A DNA stretch of 64,000 bases from Periplaneta americana (GCF_040183065.1 NC_091117.1:97180001-97244000); one strand, 5' to 3'. Shown: positions 31,643 through 43,622, numbered from the stretch's first letter. Notes: generated by a model not told the origin, from the letters alone. Program-made: numbers and translations.

Positions 31643-32425
31643 ATGAGTCAGATAGCCATTGACAGTACTCCTTTGGGTTCAAAGACATGTTTGAACAGTA
31701 GTAAAAGTTTGTTTCATGATTTCGTACGTCCAAGGGGTCAACACACAATCAAGCATGCAAGCTCACCGTTTAAAGGTTCCCCACAAAACGATAACTTTGA
31801 TTTTATACCGCTTGGGTATAGTAGCCCTATAAATAATAGGGGAAGAGGAAGTGGTGGTAATTGGAGAGGGAATCGCAAAAATTTCAGTAGCCCTTCCAAC
31901 AATTCAAGCTATAACAGTATGAGTCCATATAATATGAACAAAAAACATTTTCGCAATAGTCCCTCAAGTTCAAATAACTCAAGTTTCAGTCCATATAATG
32001 ATATGGAAAGATCCAGAGGGAATTCCTCGTATAAGAAGAGAAGGGTAGGCATAAGTTAATACATTTGTAAATTTTCGTGAACTTCACTATAATTGAATTC
32101 AATTTTACATTTACAACACTTTTAACTTTGTTTTTTTTTTTTTTTTTGCTTCTAGGATAATAACTTCTCATTTAAGACGAGAAATAGTGATGATATAAGT
32201 CTGTATTATCACTCTTCAATGCTGGAAGATCCTTGGGCTGACTTAGAGCAGAAACTGAGAAACCGTACAACAGAACAAAATTGTAGTCTCGGCAGTAAAG
32301 ATGCACTAGAAAAAAGTGTTTCAAATTTGAGCAGTGTGGATTCTCTTTTGTCTAGTGATTCTGATGAGGGAGCAGATTCTCAGGAGACAGACAGTACCGT
32401 GTCAGTGAGCGACGGGTCGTCATAG
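31643..32425 (+). CDS. mplkip: MPLKIP/TTDN1-like protein, two exons (31643-32044, 32156-32425)
   Basis: Exon 1 encodes 134 residues: MSQIAIDSTPLGSK, then a Gly/Arg/Asn/Ser-rich low-complexity stretch (NRGRGSGGNWRGNRK, many PSNNSS and SPYN motifs), ending SYKKRR. The donor GTAGGC (32045) and the acceptor after a long T-run, GCTTCTAG (ends 32155), are both in phase 0. Exon 2 adds 89 residues with YYHSSMLEDPWADLEQKL, which matches the conserved C-terminal signature of human MPLKIP (FKPSMLEDPWAGLE), and then an acidic Ser/Asp-rich tail. Human MPLKIP binds PLK1, is linked to non-photosensitive trichothiodystrophy and has been tied to lariat debranching. The order of a basic disordered region followed by this motif fits. 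The frame is intact throughout. Confidence 0.87.
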
Positions 32426-33970
32426 CAAAAGCCATTTTCAAGTGATCCGCAGCATTTCTCATTCTTTGTATAACACTTTCAACGTGTTTGTTTTCTATGC
32501 ATGGGGAATTGTAATATTTGTTAGCTAAAGATTTTCTTTAGTACCACTAAATTGTGAAATTTGCTGTGGAGATTAGGCTATAGCAAAAGATGCTCGGAGA
32601 AAAGTTTGACTTCTGTTATATTGAGTTAAAATTCTGAGCGTGATGCTGTAACAAACAATTAGTAAGTTACGTGCTTTATATTATAGATATTGTAACTAAA
32701 TTTCTATTATTGCAATATTTTGTATATATTACTGTGAATTGTCATGCCGGATATCTATATTGTATACAGTATTCATATTTACTGAGTTTAATCGTATAAC
32801 TTTATCAGATTATCATTGGCACTTAACAGTTTACAACGTATGTTATTAACATGATTATTTTTAGTATGAGTTTTCATAATGAAATAGTTTTGCTTTCATT
32901 TGCATATCATCCATAATCATGACAAAAATGAAGTACAAATGATTTTCTACTCTTGTAAAAATATTAACATTCATCAGTATTTTTACGTATAATTATGAAG
33001 TAATAAATACGTATACATTCAATTTTCTGAAAGTTTACTTGTGACAATATACTTTTAATTATGTTCCCTTCCCATATCGCCTTTTGAAATTTTTAGCCAG
33101 AAATATTTTATAGTAGGCCTAAGTAATGCGTATAATCGAAATTATGTTAGGATAGATTTGGTTTCATTTGCATTTCAAGATTGTCGGTTTTCTAAGGCTT
33201 TTAAAAGAGATATATTTTTCGTCATAATATTGTAGGTGATATTCTAAGGACTTTTAGAAAGGAAATATTTGCCATAAAATTGTGTAGCATAGTACATTGT
33301 GAATAGGTGGTAATATAAATAATTTTAATTCTAAATACATTAATAAATTTTAAACTTGTTTGTTCGGAGATAGCTATTAATCGTCAGTCGTAAATGGTCA
33401 TTGCGGTCAACACATGCGATTTAAAATAATAGTCGAGAATTTGTTTCTTATTTCTATATTGTTCACGCTTATAGATAGCCTACCTATAATTTTATTGTAT
33501 AGAATAGGGAAATGTTGTCTTGTAGCAAAATATCTTCACACTTAAGTTAAATCTGATATAAAGTTTAAAAACATGTCACCACAGTTATCCTGTTTGTTGT
33601 CATGGACATGTTTAGGAAGAATTTAACTTTTTTCTGGAAATGGAAATAAGGATAGTTAAAATGTTATATGTAAGTTGAACAGATAGTTTATTTTGATAAT
33701 CAAATCATTAGTCAGTCATGTAAGTTTATTTTGATAATCAAATCATTAGTCAGTCATGTATTTTAACAAGTCGTAAATTTGGAAAATTATAAAATAGGAA
33801 TCAGTTGGATTTTGCACCACAATTTCTGCAGTGTGACTGTCGGTGAGTTACAGATCTTTTAAACTATATCTCTGCTATTGAGTGACTTTTAAATTTTAAG
33901 TGGCCATTGAGCGACTTTTAAATTTTAAGTGGCTTATCTTGGTCGTGGACATCAGCATTACAACCTTCAG
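32426..33970 (+). other. 3' UTR and downstream region of the MPLKIP-like gene
   Basis: A+T-rich sequence with AATAAA words at about 33002 and 33342 that could serve as poly(A) signals. It holds a 38-bp tandem duplication (33685-33760, word TTTATTTTGATAATCAAATC) and a 29-bp tandem duplication (33877-33934, word GACTTTTAAATTTTAAGTGG). No second gene recognised. Confidence 0.55.
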
Positions 33971-34840
33971 CTATCTCTCTTCCCTCTCACCACAAACTAT
34001 GACATTGCATAGAGGTAGAGAAGATATACCATATTTTCTGGAATAAACCGCGCACTCCATTTTTGAAAGGGGGGGGGGGAAGAGAATAAAAATAAAACTT
34101 TCAACCATTGTATTCACATGACAGTTGTCTTCTTCATTCTTCACTGTTTTCGTCATTACCATCTTCGTCACCTTCACACTTCTCCATACACAATCGTGCT
34201 CTGTTCCATCCATCTGGTTGGAGACAGTACTCTTTTTGAAGCTTTTTTTCAACAAGAGAGAGAGATATGCGTGCCCATGCATCATGGATCCATTGACAAT
34301 ATAAAACGCACAAACTACACATTTATCACATTTGAACTTGATTCTGACACATGTACTGTTAATCCAAATGCCATTTAACAATGTTAGGAATTGAAATACC
34401 CACACTGGAAGATATTGGCATAGTTACTATAGGCATCCAACAAGGAAAACTCAGTGCGCAGAAACCAGTGGGCGTGACTGTCTCGCGCAGATGGCGTATG
34501 CTCCCTTTCCCAGCATGCTCTCATGCCTACTGCAGGGAAGTAAGAGGGGTATAGCATGCGTTCCTCGAGGAATCCAAGCTGAGGTTTGCTTGTAGGATAC
34601 CTATACCTTAGGAATTGCACAGGAAGAAAATCGGGCAATGTTGCCAACTTCATTTTGAGTAAGCCATGTACCCTTTCTTTTTGCTTGTATATTTCGGGAA
34701 AAAAGTATGCAGGGTATTCGAAAAAATACGATAAAAGATCTGTAGTACACATTGTTGTGTCATGGAACTAGTCATTATTTTGCAGCTGATATTTCTTAAT
34801 TGCCCTAGGCCTCTTGAGTATGAGTATTTATTTGACTCTG
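33971..34840. other. No recognised gene
   Basis: Overlapping frames on both strands (for example 33971-34405 minus and 34384-34752 minus) have no known motif and no coherent codon pattern. A G-run lies at about 34070-34079. Confidence 0.5.
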
Positions 34841-34929
34841 TTATTTAATGACATTTCATTAACTATGGGATATGTTTTGGTATTGGTTTAATTTATCATC
34901 CCCATATGTGGGGAGATGTAGCGACATCT

Positions 34930-35070
34930 GTGACTACAGTAACCTTGTCACAGTACTGGTCTCATGTCCCTTAGCTATCCTCTTATATAACCCACTCTAA
35001 CCTTGTGACATTCCTCGCTCCCATGTCACTTATCACCTCATCTAACCTAACCTTTCACTCGCAATACTTA
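34930..35070. repeat. Degenerate relatives of the 57-bp array unit
   Basis: Two successive passages combine CTCATGTCCCTTAG or CCCATGTCACTTATCACCTC with ACCCACTCTAACCTTGTGAC or TAACCTAACCTTTCACTC. These follow the word order of the 57-bp unit at 26599-26943 (CTCATGTCACTGAG, ATCACCTCAACTAACC, ACCTTCTCAC). They may be a relic of a related element; borders were not found. Confidence 0.45.
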
Positions 35071-35433
35071 CAGAAATACATGTCAATGGAAGGTAAAAAA
35101 CAATGCAATACACACACTACAATCAGATGCTACTACTAATATGTACCAGATGCAGTAAATGTTTTATATATACTGCTTTTCAGAGTACCCAACAGGTATG
35201 TATTTTTGAGCACCGACAGGTAAAAGTCACAGGTGGTTAGCTTGCGGGATAGAGATTATAATTTAATACTAATTATCCTGTCCTCGAATAGGCTATGTCT
35301 TGTAGTCTGTTCATGGAATTATTGCCAGTATGTGTTTGGTAGAATCATGTAAAAAAAAGATGAACCTATATTCTTTCTCATTGAAACTGTTTGCTCAGGA
35401 AATACATGCTGTACTATTCTTTTGCCTCTAAAC

Positions 35434-35640
35434 TCACATCGCACATGAACTTTTGCATTGTAAAGGCATGTCCAAGATCAAGCTTTCGGAGTTCCAGTAC
35501 CTCTTGTGTGAACTTATGTGCCCATGGAGATTAAACCAAGTCTCATCTGAAAACAATATTAGGTAATAGAGTCCATCTTTTTGTTGTGAACGAGATTTAA
35601 AATTCTCTCCTAGATGATGGGTTATCTGTTTGTAGTTCAT
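35434..35640 (-). pseudogene. Tc1/mariner-like transposase fragment
   Basis: The minus strand reads LILFSDETWFNLHGHISSHK, similar to the first-catalytic-Asp segment FFSDEGWFRLSGYVNSQN of the neighbouring element at 35791-37297. The remainder is not recognisable. This is a separate, much older relic. Confidence 0.65.
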
Positions 35641-35790
35641 GAGTGAGAGTTACATAATAGGTATGTTTTCTTTCTCAACAGTCTTGCAGCTTTGTGTAAT
35701 GAACCAAGAGAAGCTTTTCTTTTTATTGCATATGAAGCTTAGTATGAGTAGATTTATATGAGAAATATTCTTCCATTTAGCTTTGATGTA

Positions 35791-37297
35791 TTGGGTGGAT
35801 GAGACGAAATGCCACTGTTTAACCGAAAGTCTAGCTGCCCCTGCATGCTATAGGAGTTGTCTTCCTACTGTCTAAGCGCGATAGTAATATGCGGTACGAT
35901 AAAAACATAAAAGCTTACCTCATTCTTGTAAATGCTGGAAATGGTGGCCGCCTGCATTCAAACAAGCTTCATATCTTTTGATCACATTTCCTGACATTTA
36001 TTGAAGTTCATTTTCACTAATCTTCCGCATTTCTTGTTGGATATTTTCCTTAAGTTCATTCAAGATGCGAGGCTTGTTTCTGTATGTTACACTCTTTAAT
36101 GTCCTCCACAAACAAAAATCACAAGGATTTAGATCGGGGGACCTGGAGAGCCACAAACCATGACTCACAATGTGATCACAGAAAACATTAGAGATTGCTT
36201 GCATTGGAATATGTGCAGTATGTGCCGTCGCATTGTCCTGAACAAAGTATGCATATTCTTTTTTCTTATCTGTGAGCTCCGTGAAGACAGGCTGCAGAAT
36301 CAGTTGCACATAAAGTTCAGAATTTATAGTGTCCTCAAAGGAGAAAGGCCCTATTATTCTCCTTCCTGATATGGCACACCACATACCTATCTTTTCATCA
36401 TGTAGCGGCAATTCTAAGCTGTTATGGGGATTTTCAATGCTCCAACATCTATTGTTCTGACTATTTACATAACCACTGAGGCGAAACCATCCCTCATCAC
36501 TGAAAAAAACCAACGTGGGGTCTACTAAGCCATCATGGACTGATTGAAGGTACCAATTACAAAAATGAATCCTAGCTGCGTCATCAGGGGCCAAAAGCTG
36601 ATGCACTACATGGGTTTTGTGTAGTTTTAACTTTAATAGTTTAGTGGCGAGTTGAACAAATGTTTTAGACACCCCTACTTGTGCTGAACAGCGCCAAGAT
36701 TTGTGAGGGCTTTGCTCTAACTGAAAATCTATTTCGTCCAATTTCTCCTCTGTTAATACATGTTTATTCAAATGAGGCTTCTTATTTTGTACAGATCCTG
36801 TTTCTGAATTTCATTACTAGTTGGTATATTATTGTTTTATCCAACATAGGGGAATTGGGAAATTGATGTCGGAACTTACAGTGACACTTTCTCCACGAAG
36901 ACTTTTTCGCGAAAATATTACAAATAAAAGTGCGATGTTCTGTACTGTACCTCATGAAACAATTTACACACTCGACACTCAGCACAAAACTGAAAACTGC
37001 TTTCTGCAATATTTTGTTGCATGGGATCTGGTAGTCCAGAATATTCTCTCGATTATTGCACATGGCTGAGTAAATTGGCGTACTCATTACTGTGCACAAG
37101 AACAGTTAAAAAAAAAAAAATTATGAATTATGCTAGATTTCTGTTAATCATTCAGTTAGACCTTGCAAACTAATTCATATGTACTTTTGCACAGGATCTA
37201 GTCCGAGAATAGCAGGACCATAAACCTGGGAGCAGGCAGTGGCACTTCTGTGGCTAGTTTTCTGCAGCTTTGGTGGCATTTCATCTTGTACACCCGG
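35791..37297 (-). mobile_element. mariner-like element, full length (1507 bp)
   Basis: TA flanks at 35789-35790 and 37298-37299. The ends read TTGGGTGGATGAGACGAAAT on the left and CCGGGTGTACAAGATGAAAT as the complement of the right, and both continue GCCAC. The minus strand encodes a nearly complete transposase (about 37060 to 35908). Confidence 0.88.
35908..37060 (-). pseudogene. mariner-like DDxD transposase, one frameshift and one late stop
   Basis: The N-terminal DNA-binding part (37000 to 36785) reads TEHRTFICNIF and KFRHQFPNSPMLDKTIIYQL. A 1-nt loss near 36800 shifts it to GSVQNKKPHLNKHVL, after which the frame is open to 35998. The catalytic residues are FFSDEGWFRLSGYVNSQN, YFVQDNATAHTA and SRSPDLNPCDFCLWRTL. 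I count 38 residues between the second and third Asp, longer than the 34 of classical mariner, so it belongs to one of the maT-like or longer-spacer groups. A TAA after NELQ interrupts the C-terminus, which would continue MSGNVIKRYEACLNAGGHH. Lightly damaged. Confidence 0.87.
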
Positions 37298-37815
37298 TAT
37301 TTTCTGTATATTTAATATCTGCATCTCTATCCTTCTTCTGAAATAAATTCAGGATGTCTTGAATTGTTTAGCAGTACGGCACTTTAATATCAAGAAACTT
37401 CTATTTAAATCGTCTTCGGGTTCTGTCAGCACTCAGTCCATCCTAAAAGTTTGCAATATTGTCATATTTTTAATTTTCATTTTATTTGTGGGGAAATAAT
37501 TCAAATGCAAATTAAATCGACTGTTCCATAATCTCATACAACAATGAATATGTTTTACAAATCAGTATGTTCGGGAAGATAAGAACTTTAAAATGAGGGA
37601 TTGTTGAAATTTGAATTGAAAGAGTTGGCAGCTATGGCTGCATAAAGAACATCTCTCTCTGTTCTAATAGTATAAAAATACATTGAAAATTTAAAATTGC
37701 TAGGTAAATTTCCCATCCGATTACACATGAACTCTCACCTGTATAGGGCTTAAAACATAGTCATAGGTCCCATGACTTTTCTCAAATGGAAGGAAATTAA
37801 ATAATAACTCATTAA
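37298..37815. other. No recognised gene
   Basis: Sequence between two transposon relics; no motif recognised on either strand. Confidence 0.5.
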
Positions 37816-38390
37816 AAAATTATTTGATTACTTTTCACTTTTTTTCACTTAATATTTTGTAGCGCCTTTTTCGGCTTCATAACAGGCTTTCACCCTGGCA
37901 AGTATGGAATCTACTTTTTTTTTTTTACAGTAATCTTTCCCTATCTCAATCCATGCTGCAGCTATCTCATTTTTTAATTGTACTAAGTTCAGCACTAGTT
38001 TTTTTTACGGATCATAGTTCTAGTCTGTGGTACACATGTTCACTTGTGGTCTCGCAGGCCAGGGATCTTTATGCGGAAAGCCACTGAAGGCTACCCCTCG
38101 ACTCGTGATAGCATTTATTGTCCATGACATTCCTTTATTTTTCAGTGTTCATGTTCCCATCCACGAAGCAAAATTCCCCAGTCCTTATAGATATTACGTA
38201 ATACCATAAATATACCATAAATGTTCAACTGAAAGGCAGACATTCAGGTTTATACTTTCAGCTCTTCTGGTATCAAATTCTCAAAGATCTATTGGTGAAC
38301 AATTTTGTGCATGCTTTTTCCATTCTTATGCAGCTCTAATATTTGCCACTTAATATCTTCACCAACAGAACTTTTCCCCATGTTTTATTT
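37816..38390 (-). pseudogene. Decayed, internally deleted Tc1-like transposase
   Basis: The minus strand begins near 38385 with MGKSSVGEDIKWQI-like sequence and LHKNGKSMHKIVHQ, a Tc1 helix-turn-helix start. It ends near 37845 with VDSILARVKACYEAEKGATK, which parallels the Tc1 C-terminus VESMPxRVxAVIxAKGGHTK. The catalytic centre is largely missing or unreadable. Recognised by pattern only. Confidence 0.5.
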
Positions 38391-38839
38391 CACTCTCGCA
38401 ATGAAATAAGAATATTACACATGACTGGTTGCACAATACTAACTAAACTGGCGAAGTGTTGGATTGTAGAAGGTCAAGTAAAAGAATGTGGCAAGTGTTA
38501 TAGAAGGTCAAGTAAAAGAATGCTATCAGGAAGGTTATGGAAAGCCAAGTGTTGGGAGTAACACTATCTGCTTAGTATAAGGGATGAGTCAAACAAGTTT
38601 CTTTGAAGATAAATACTGCTGAAAGAACAAAATGCAGAAGGAAGTACAGAAATTATACAAATTACCATTTTTTTTACCAACCTTTAAAAATGTAACTTTT
38701 TCATTGTGGTTTGCATCTCTACATCAGAATCATTTTTCTGATTGTTTCCATACCAGAGAATAGTATGAGTACTGGACTCTTTCAAAAAACTGTATACAGA
38801 CAATAGCAGAAGAAACAATAGGAAAAACAGAAGGTGTGA
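38391..38839. other. Spacer with a short tandem duplication
   Basis: AGAAGGTCAAGTAAAAGAAT occurs twice in tandem at about 38468-38521. No gene recognised. Confidence 0.55.
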
Positions 38840-39780
38840 GAATTAAGAAACCTTGAGTCACAGGGTAAATGTTGGAGAAGATGGAGGAAAGGAGAAAATG
38901 GAAAAACATCAACACAGGAGAAGGTAGAAGAAACAGGAAACGAAACAAACTGAAAAGAGAAACTGATAAAGCAAAGGAAGATTGGATGAAAAAGAAATGT
39001 GAAGAAATAGAGAATCTAGAGAAAAAAGGAAGATAATGATTTAATGTACCTCAAAGTAAAATGTTTGGACTAAACAAATAGGAACAGGAAATCCACCTGG
39101 TTGAAAGAGGATGTCATCAGAAATGAAATAAGACAAAAAAAGGGATACTAAACAATGGACGAAATATGTAGAAGAGTTATATGAGACAAGGAATTGTCCA
39201 GAAGAAGAGAAAGAAACCATGTCAAAAGACGAAAAGGAATTTCCTATTTTAAGGGAAGAAGTTGAACTAGCGCTTGAGAAAGTAAAGGATTCGAAAGCAA
39301 CAGAGTTGATGGAATCCCCATTGAATTAGTGGAATGTTTGGGTGAAGACAAGAAGGAAATTCTATCATTATGCAATGAAATATATGAGAAAGGCGAATGG
39401 CCTGAAGATTTTATGAAGACAGTATTACTTCCAGTACCGAAGAAACATAATGTCAAGAAATGTAACGAGTTCAGGACTGTCAGCCTGATATCGCACTCTG
39501 CAAAGATTCTCTTGCGAATATTTAATCTATGTTTATATTCTAAGGTGGCAGAAGAGCAGTTTGGCTTCAGGAAGGGAAAAGGTACTAGAGATGCCATTGG
39601 ACTGCTACACAATCGGCAAAAGATACCTAGAGAAGAATAAAGAAGTGTATATAGTATTTGTGGACCTAGAAAATATGTTTGACAGAGTGAATTGGAATAA
39701 ACTGATGGTGATCCTAAAGCAGAAGGTGTGGATTGGAAAGAGAGGAGGATGTTCAGTAATCTTCATATGAAAGAATGAGT
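38840..39780 (+). pseudogene. LINE family B reverse-transcriptase fragment
   Basis: The plus strand reads WTKYVEELYETRNCPEEEKE at about 39155-39215, LREEVELALEKVKDSKA, then in the next frame IYEKGEWPEDFMKTVLLPVP (RT start), CNEFRTVSLISHSAKILLRI, QFGFRKGKGTRDAIG and VYIVFVDLENMFDRVNW. The last block is RT domain 3, where the first catalytic Asp (VDL) is present. It stops before the YADD box. A second fragment of the same family, from the C-terminus, is on the minus strand at 58440-59000. Confidence 0.82.
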
Positions 39781-40190
39781 CAAAGTCAGGTGGCTGTTCT
39801 AAAAGCTGTAGATGATCCACAGCAAGAGGGTCGAAATGTCAGCTCCAGCGACCAAGACGACACAATAAAAGCCCAGAAAAATTGCTTTTCAGGGGTTTGT
39901 AGTTGCTTTTAAAATAGGAGAAATTACTAATTCCATCACTAATTACTAATAAGTACAATTTAACAAAAAATATTCAATGAAATATTTCAGTGTAAATAAA
40001 AACATAAATTAATTAAAATAAAATTTTAATAAACTTACATTGATAGTTCTTATAAAACTATCATTATTTATCCATTTTCATAGTATATTACAATCTGCAA
40101 AATTGTGCGAGTTTTGATGTAAACTTTTCTGTCCTGTTTCACTTTAGGTTTTTTCTCCACACTCTTACTTTCTCATTATACAAAGTACAG
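39781..40190. other. No recognised feature
   Basis: A+T-rich sequence between LINE B and the mariner-like relic. Confidence 0.55.
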
Positions 40191-40264
40191 GGTATATTTA
40201 GGTAAGAGGGGCTAACAAGAAAATAGCATATTGTTAAATGCAAATGCTGGAAGAGGTGTCCCTT

Positions 40265-40412
40265 GGCTTGCATATACTGGTGATATTTGGAGATAAAGTT
40301 TTCATTGACTTGGTGCAATTTGTGTTCAGAAATTGCTCGGCTTGCATATACTGATTATATTTGGAGATAAAGTTTTCAATGACTTGGTGCAGTTTGTCTT
40401 CAGAAATTGATG
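40265..40412. repeat. 74-bp tandem duplication in the mariner-like relic
   Basis: GGCTTGCATATACTG...GGAGATAAAGTTTTCA is repeated with a period of 74 bp. It duplicates the codons for the ENFISKYNQYMQA segment. Confidence 0.92.
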
Positions 40413-40534
40413 AAATTTCTTTCTCTCTCATGGAGGATTACACTGCAGGCTGAGGCTTATTGTGCTTAACACTCTTTTTTGTTAATATTTGTTGTGCTCT
40501 TGTATGTATACAGCAAGATGCACCTGGAACTTAA

Positions 40535-40715
40535 CTCAGGCTATGGCCAAGATGATAATGGCATGTGAAGAAATCTGGTGAAATGAGTCTGAGATCTAAT
40601 GCCAGAAGTTACCCAGAAATTCTGCTGCAATTGGTTGAAGAAAAACCTCTGAAAATATTCCATGATAACTTGTCCCAACCGGAATTTTGAACCCAGACCT
40701 GCTCTTTAGACATGC
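40535..40715 (-). mobile_element. tRNA-derived SINE, family A, degraded copy 3
   Basis: GGTGAAATGAGTCTGAGATC, GAAGTTACCCAGAAATTCTG and GGTTGAAGAAAAACCTCTGA align with 3809-3895 of the well-preserved copy on the same strand. The head (GGAATTTTGAACCCAGACC) still shows a mutated B-box complement. No target duplication was resolved. Confidence 0.72.
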
Positions 40716-41509
40716 TATGGTGAATGTTTACTTTAATTCTTCTGGGATTACTTACACATTTTAGCTCTTCACTTTTCTCACAGATAAAAGTCGCAAAGAT
40801 TGAGTTTAGGAAAGTGGACTGGCCATACATTATCTGTAATTATCCTATCTTGAAAAGCTTCAGATAAAGCAGCCTTAAAATCACGTGTCTTGCATGCCAT
40901 CATGGACTCTTGTTCTTCTTTCTTCATCTGTTAGCTTCCCAAAGAAAACATTATTCTGCTAAAATACCTATAAGAGTTGATTCTGAAAAGAAGTTCGGTC
41001 TTATAATTTTATTTGCATGAATAGAATAGCATAAAACAATTTGTAAGTCATGAAGTGGAATTTCGTGCATTAGTTGAGGGTTCTCATGTGACCAGTACCT
41101 ATTATTTTGAGAATTGAGTATCCGCTTAGAGTAAACCAGGACTCGTCAAAATAAAAAAAAAATTGAGCTATGGGTATATTTCATCGATTGTAGACTACTG
41201 GACTAAGTGGTCTCATTTCATTCACTACTTTGGATTTAGTTTTAATAATTTTTTAAAAGAAGAGTTTGTTGGTAGGCTTATAGTCTTTGAAGGTCTCGTA
41301 CCAAATGACTGTTTCTGCCTGCAAATCCATTAATGACAGCATGTGTTGAGTAGGCCTACTGTACAGAACTTAATTATAAAGTAGTTAAAAGTACTGTTAA
41401 TCACCAGATATTAAAACAGCTTTAGAAACTATACACACTTGTTACTCAGAAGAGTATAGGCTGCATGGCTCTTATGTGGACTGGGAAGATAGCACAGAAT
41501 GGAGGAAGA

Positions 41510-42420
41510 AAAGTGGAATAAACTTTGGACACAGGAAGATGTATTTACATTTTTACCTGTACGATGATTTTTTACTCTCTGCAACTGGAAAGAAAAAGAA
41601 CAGTATTTGCTGGTGAAATTGAATCAATAGGTATAGCACTTCACCAGCTAAATGTTCTATATCAGAAATTTCAGAAGTCTGTAATATTCACAGATTCTAA
41701 AGCTGCAATTTAGTCAGTCTGCTGAGTTAGAACTCCAATTTTGACAAGAATGCCACAAAGAAAAGACGAATAATCAGTGAATACCAGGACAGTGTAGGTT
41801 ACATGGCAATGAGAAGGCTAACACAGTGGCCAAAAAAAGGTGCCACAATAATCTTAGCAACTGAGAGGGAGTATTGTACCATTTCTTTAATCTTCATATT
41901 GCCAAAGTATATGACAGTAGACACAATGCAAGTGAACTATAAAGAAGCCATGGAAGAATTTATTAAACATTCCTGTGGGATCAAGAAAAAAGACAATTGC
42001 AGCATTTCATTAGTCTACTGAACATAACTGTTAAAACATGTGCTGACTGAACATCTACACTGAGTCATATTTGTTATTATTAGTCTGACCCAACAATTTG
42101 GGTTTACCTTGAGGCACAGAATAGCTCACAATAAAATTTAATATGAAAAATTATATGAACAGGTTTCAAACAAGATAAAGCCGTAACAGAAGAGACCTAG
42201 TACAATTTAAATTGAGTGTACTTCATAAAGATGCTGATGAAATATCGTTATGGAAAATTTTATTATAGTGGTAATGATGACATCTTGAGGTTATATCTTC
42301 AGCTTGTACTTTTCCCTCCACTTTACAAAGGTTTTTGGAATGGTGCCTCTCGCTCCAAAGAAGAGACTGTGACTGTTTTAATGTTGTACTTGACTAATAA
42401 GAACGGAATGAGGGGCTCGT
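41510..42420 (+). pseudogene. LINE RNase H-domain relic
   Basis: At 41585-41712 the plus strand reads TVFAGEIESIGIALHQLNVL and SVIFTDSKAAI, the E and D motifs of a LINE RNase H domain (FxAE..AI, IxTDSxAAL). Downstream the frame is broken, but fragments like RDLVQFKLSVLHKDADEIS at about 42190-42240 resemble LINE C-termini. It could be related to the fragment at 53221-53699. Confidence 0.6.
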
Positions 42421-43393
42421 AGATTTTCTCTTTCACTTTGTTTACTTCAAATGCTTGAGTGAATTTTCAAATCTGATCATAGGAACAGTTATTATGGCTG
42501 TTTGTTTATTTCTGTTTATAGCTATGATATCTAGGGGTAACATTAGTAGCAAAAGAATAGTTAGACATGGGATAGACTTTGTGGGAGTACAGGAGGTTAG
42601 GTTAGATAGGAATCTCATATCACAAATAAAAGCTTACTTGTATTATGAGGAAGGAAACAATAATCACCAATTAGGAACAGGATTCTTTATCCATAAAAGA
42701 ATAAAATCAGCAGTAAACAAGGTCGAATTTATCAGTGACAGATTATCGTATTTAATACTTAAGGATAGATGGTGTGATATCGTAGTTATATATGCTCACA
42801 CACCTAGAGAGAAAGACGATCATATAAAGGATAGCTTCTATAGGAACTTTGGTCAGTTATCTAGATATCACATGAACATTTTATTGGGGGATTTCAATGC
42901 TAAAGTATGACAGGAGGATATTTTTAAACGGACTATTGGAAAAGAGAGCCTACACATAACTAGTAATGATAATGGAGTTAGGTTAGTCAGCTTTGCCACA
43001 TCAGAAAATTTAATTGTCAAAAGTACAACATACCCCCATAAGGATATACATAAATGTACTTTGACTTCTCCAGATGAATTGACAACCAGATAGATCACAT
43101 CTTGATAGATAAATGAAGACATACTAGTATAGTAGAACTTTCAGAGGGGCAGATAGTAATTCTGACCATTATTTGGTAATTGGAGAATTAAGAGAAAGAC
43201 TATCAGTAGTGAAGCAAGTAGAGCAACAAGTTAATATTAGGAGATTCAATATTCCGAAATTGAAGGACGAGGAAACTAAGCAACATTATCAGATCGAAAT
43301 TTCAAATAGGTTTGTTTCTTTAGAAAGTTGCGGCGCAGTTCAGGAAGAATTAGATGTTAATAGCATTTGGGAAAATATCAGATAATATCAAAA

Positions 43394-43622
43394 GTCGGGG
43401 TGGGTAGTGTAGTCGGTATAGCATTAGCCTTCTATGCTCGAGGTTGCGGGTTTGATCCCAGCCCAAGTTGATGGCATTTAAATGTGTTTAAATGCGACAG
43501 GCTCATGTCAGTACATTTACTGGCATGTAAAAGAACTCCTGCGGTACAAAATTCCGGCACACTGGCAATGTTGATATAACCTCTGCAGTTGCAAGCGTCG
43601 TTAAATAAATATAATTTTTTTT
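43394..43622 (+). mobile_element. tRNA-derived SINE, family B, copy 1
   Basis: The head GGTAGTGTAGTCGGTATAGC (A box) and GCGGGTTTGATCCCAGCC (B box) is followed by ATGGCATTTAAATGTGTTTA and AATTCCGGCACACTGG. The 3' end is GCAAGCGTCGTTAAATAAAT. The 9-bp target duplication ATATCAAAA / ATATTAAAA lies at 43385-43393 and 43623-43631. It is inserted in LINE A between the endonuclease and RT regions. Confidence 0.9.

Larger units (their letters stand above)
40195..41250 (-). pseudogene. Old mariner-like transposase relic with a SINE insertion
   Basis: The minus strand contains DESWFTLSGY near 41140, then CTGFEHENPQLMHEIPLHD-like text with SHENPQLMHEIPLHD near 41070, then FPKLNLCDFYL near 40810. It ends with SISEDKLHQVIENFISKYNQ near 40400. 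These follow the order of the intact relative at 35908-37060 (DEGWFRLSGY, ENPHNSLELPLHD, SPDLNPCDFCL, ISENELQ). The end contains a 74-bp tandem duplication (40265-40338, 40339-40412). A degraded family A SINE interrupts it at about 40535-40715. Confidence 0.7.

Noticed and set aside
33971-34752. Longer minus-strand frames of 120-144 codons
   Set aside because: They overlap frames on the other strand, lack any motif and end at no splice-like signal.
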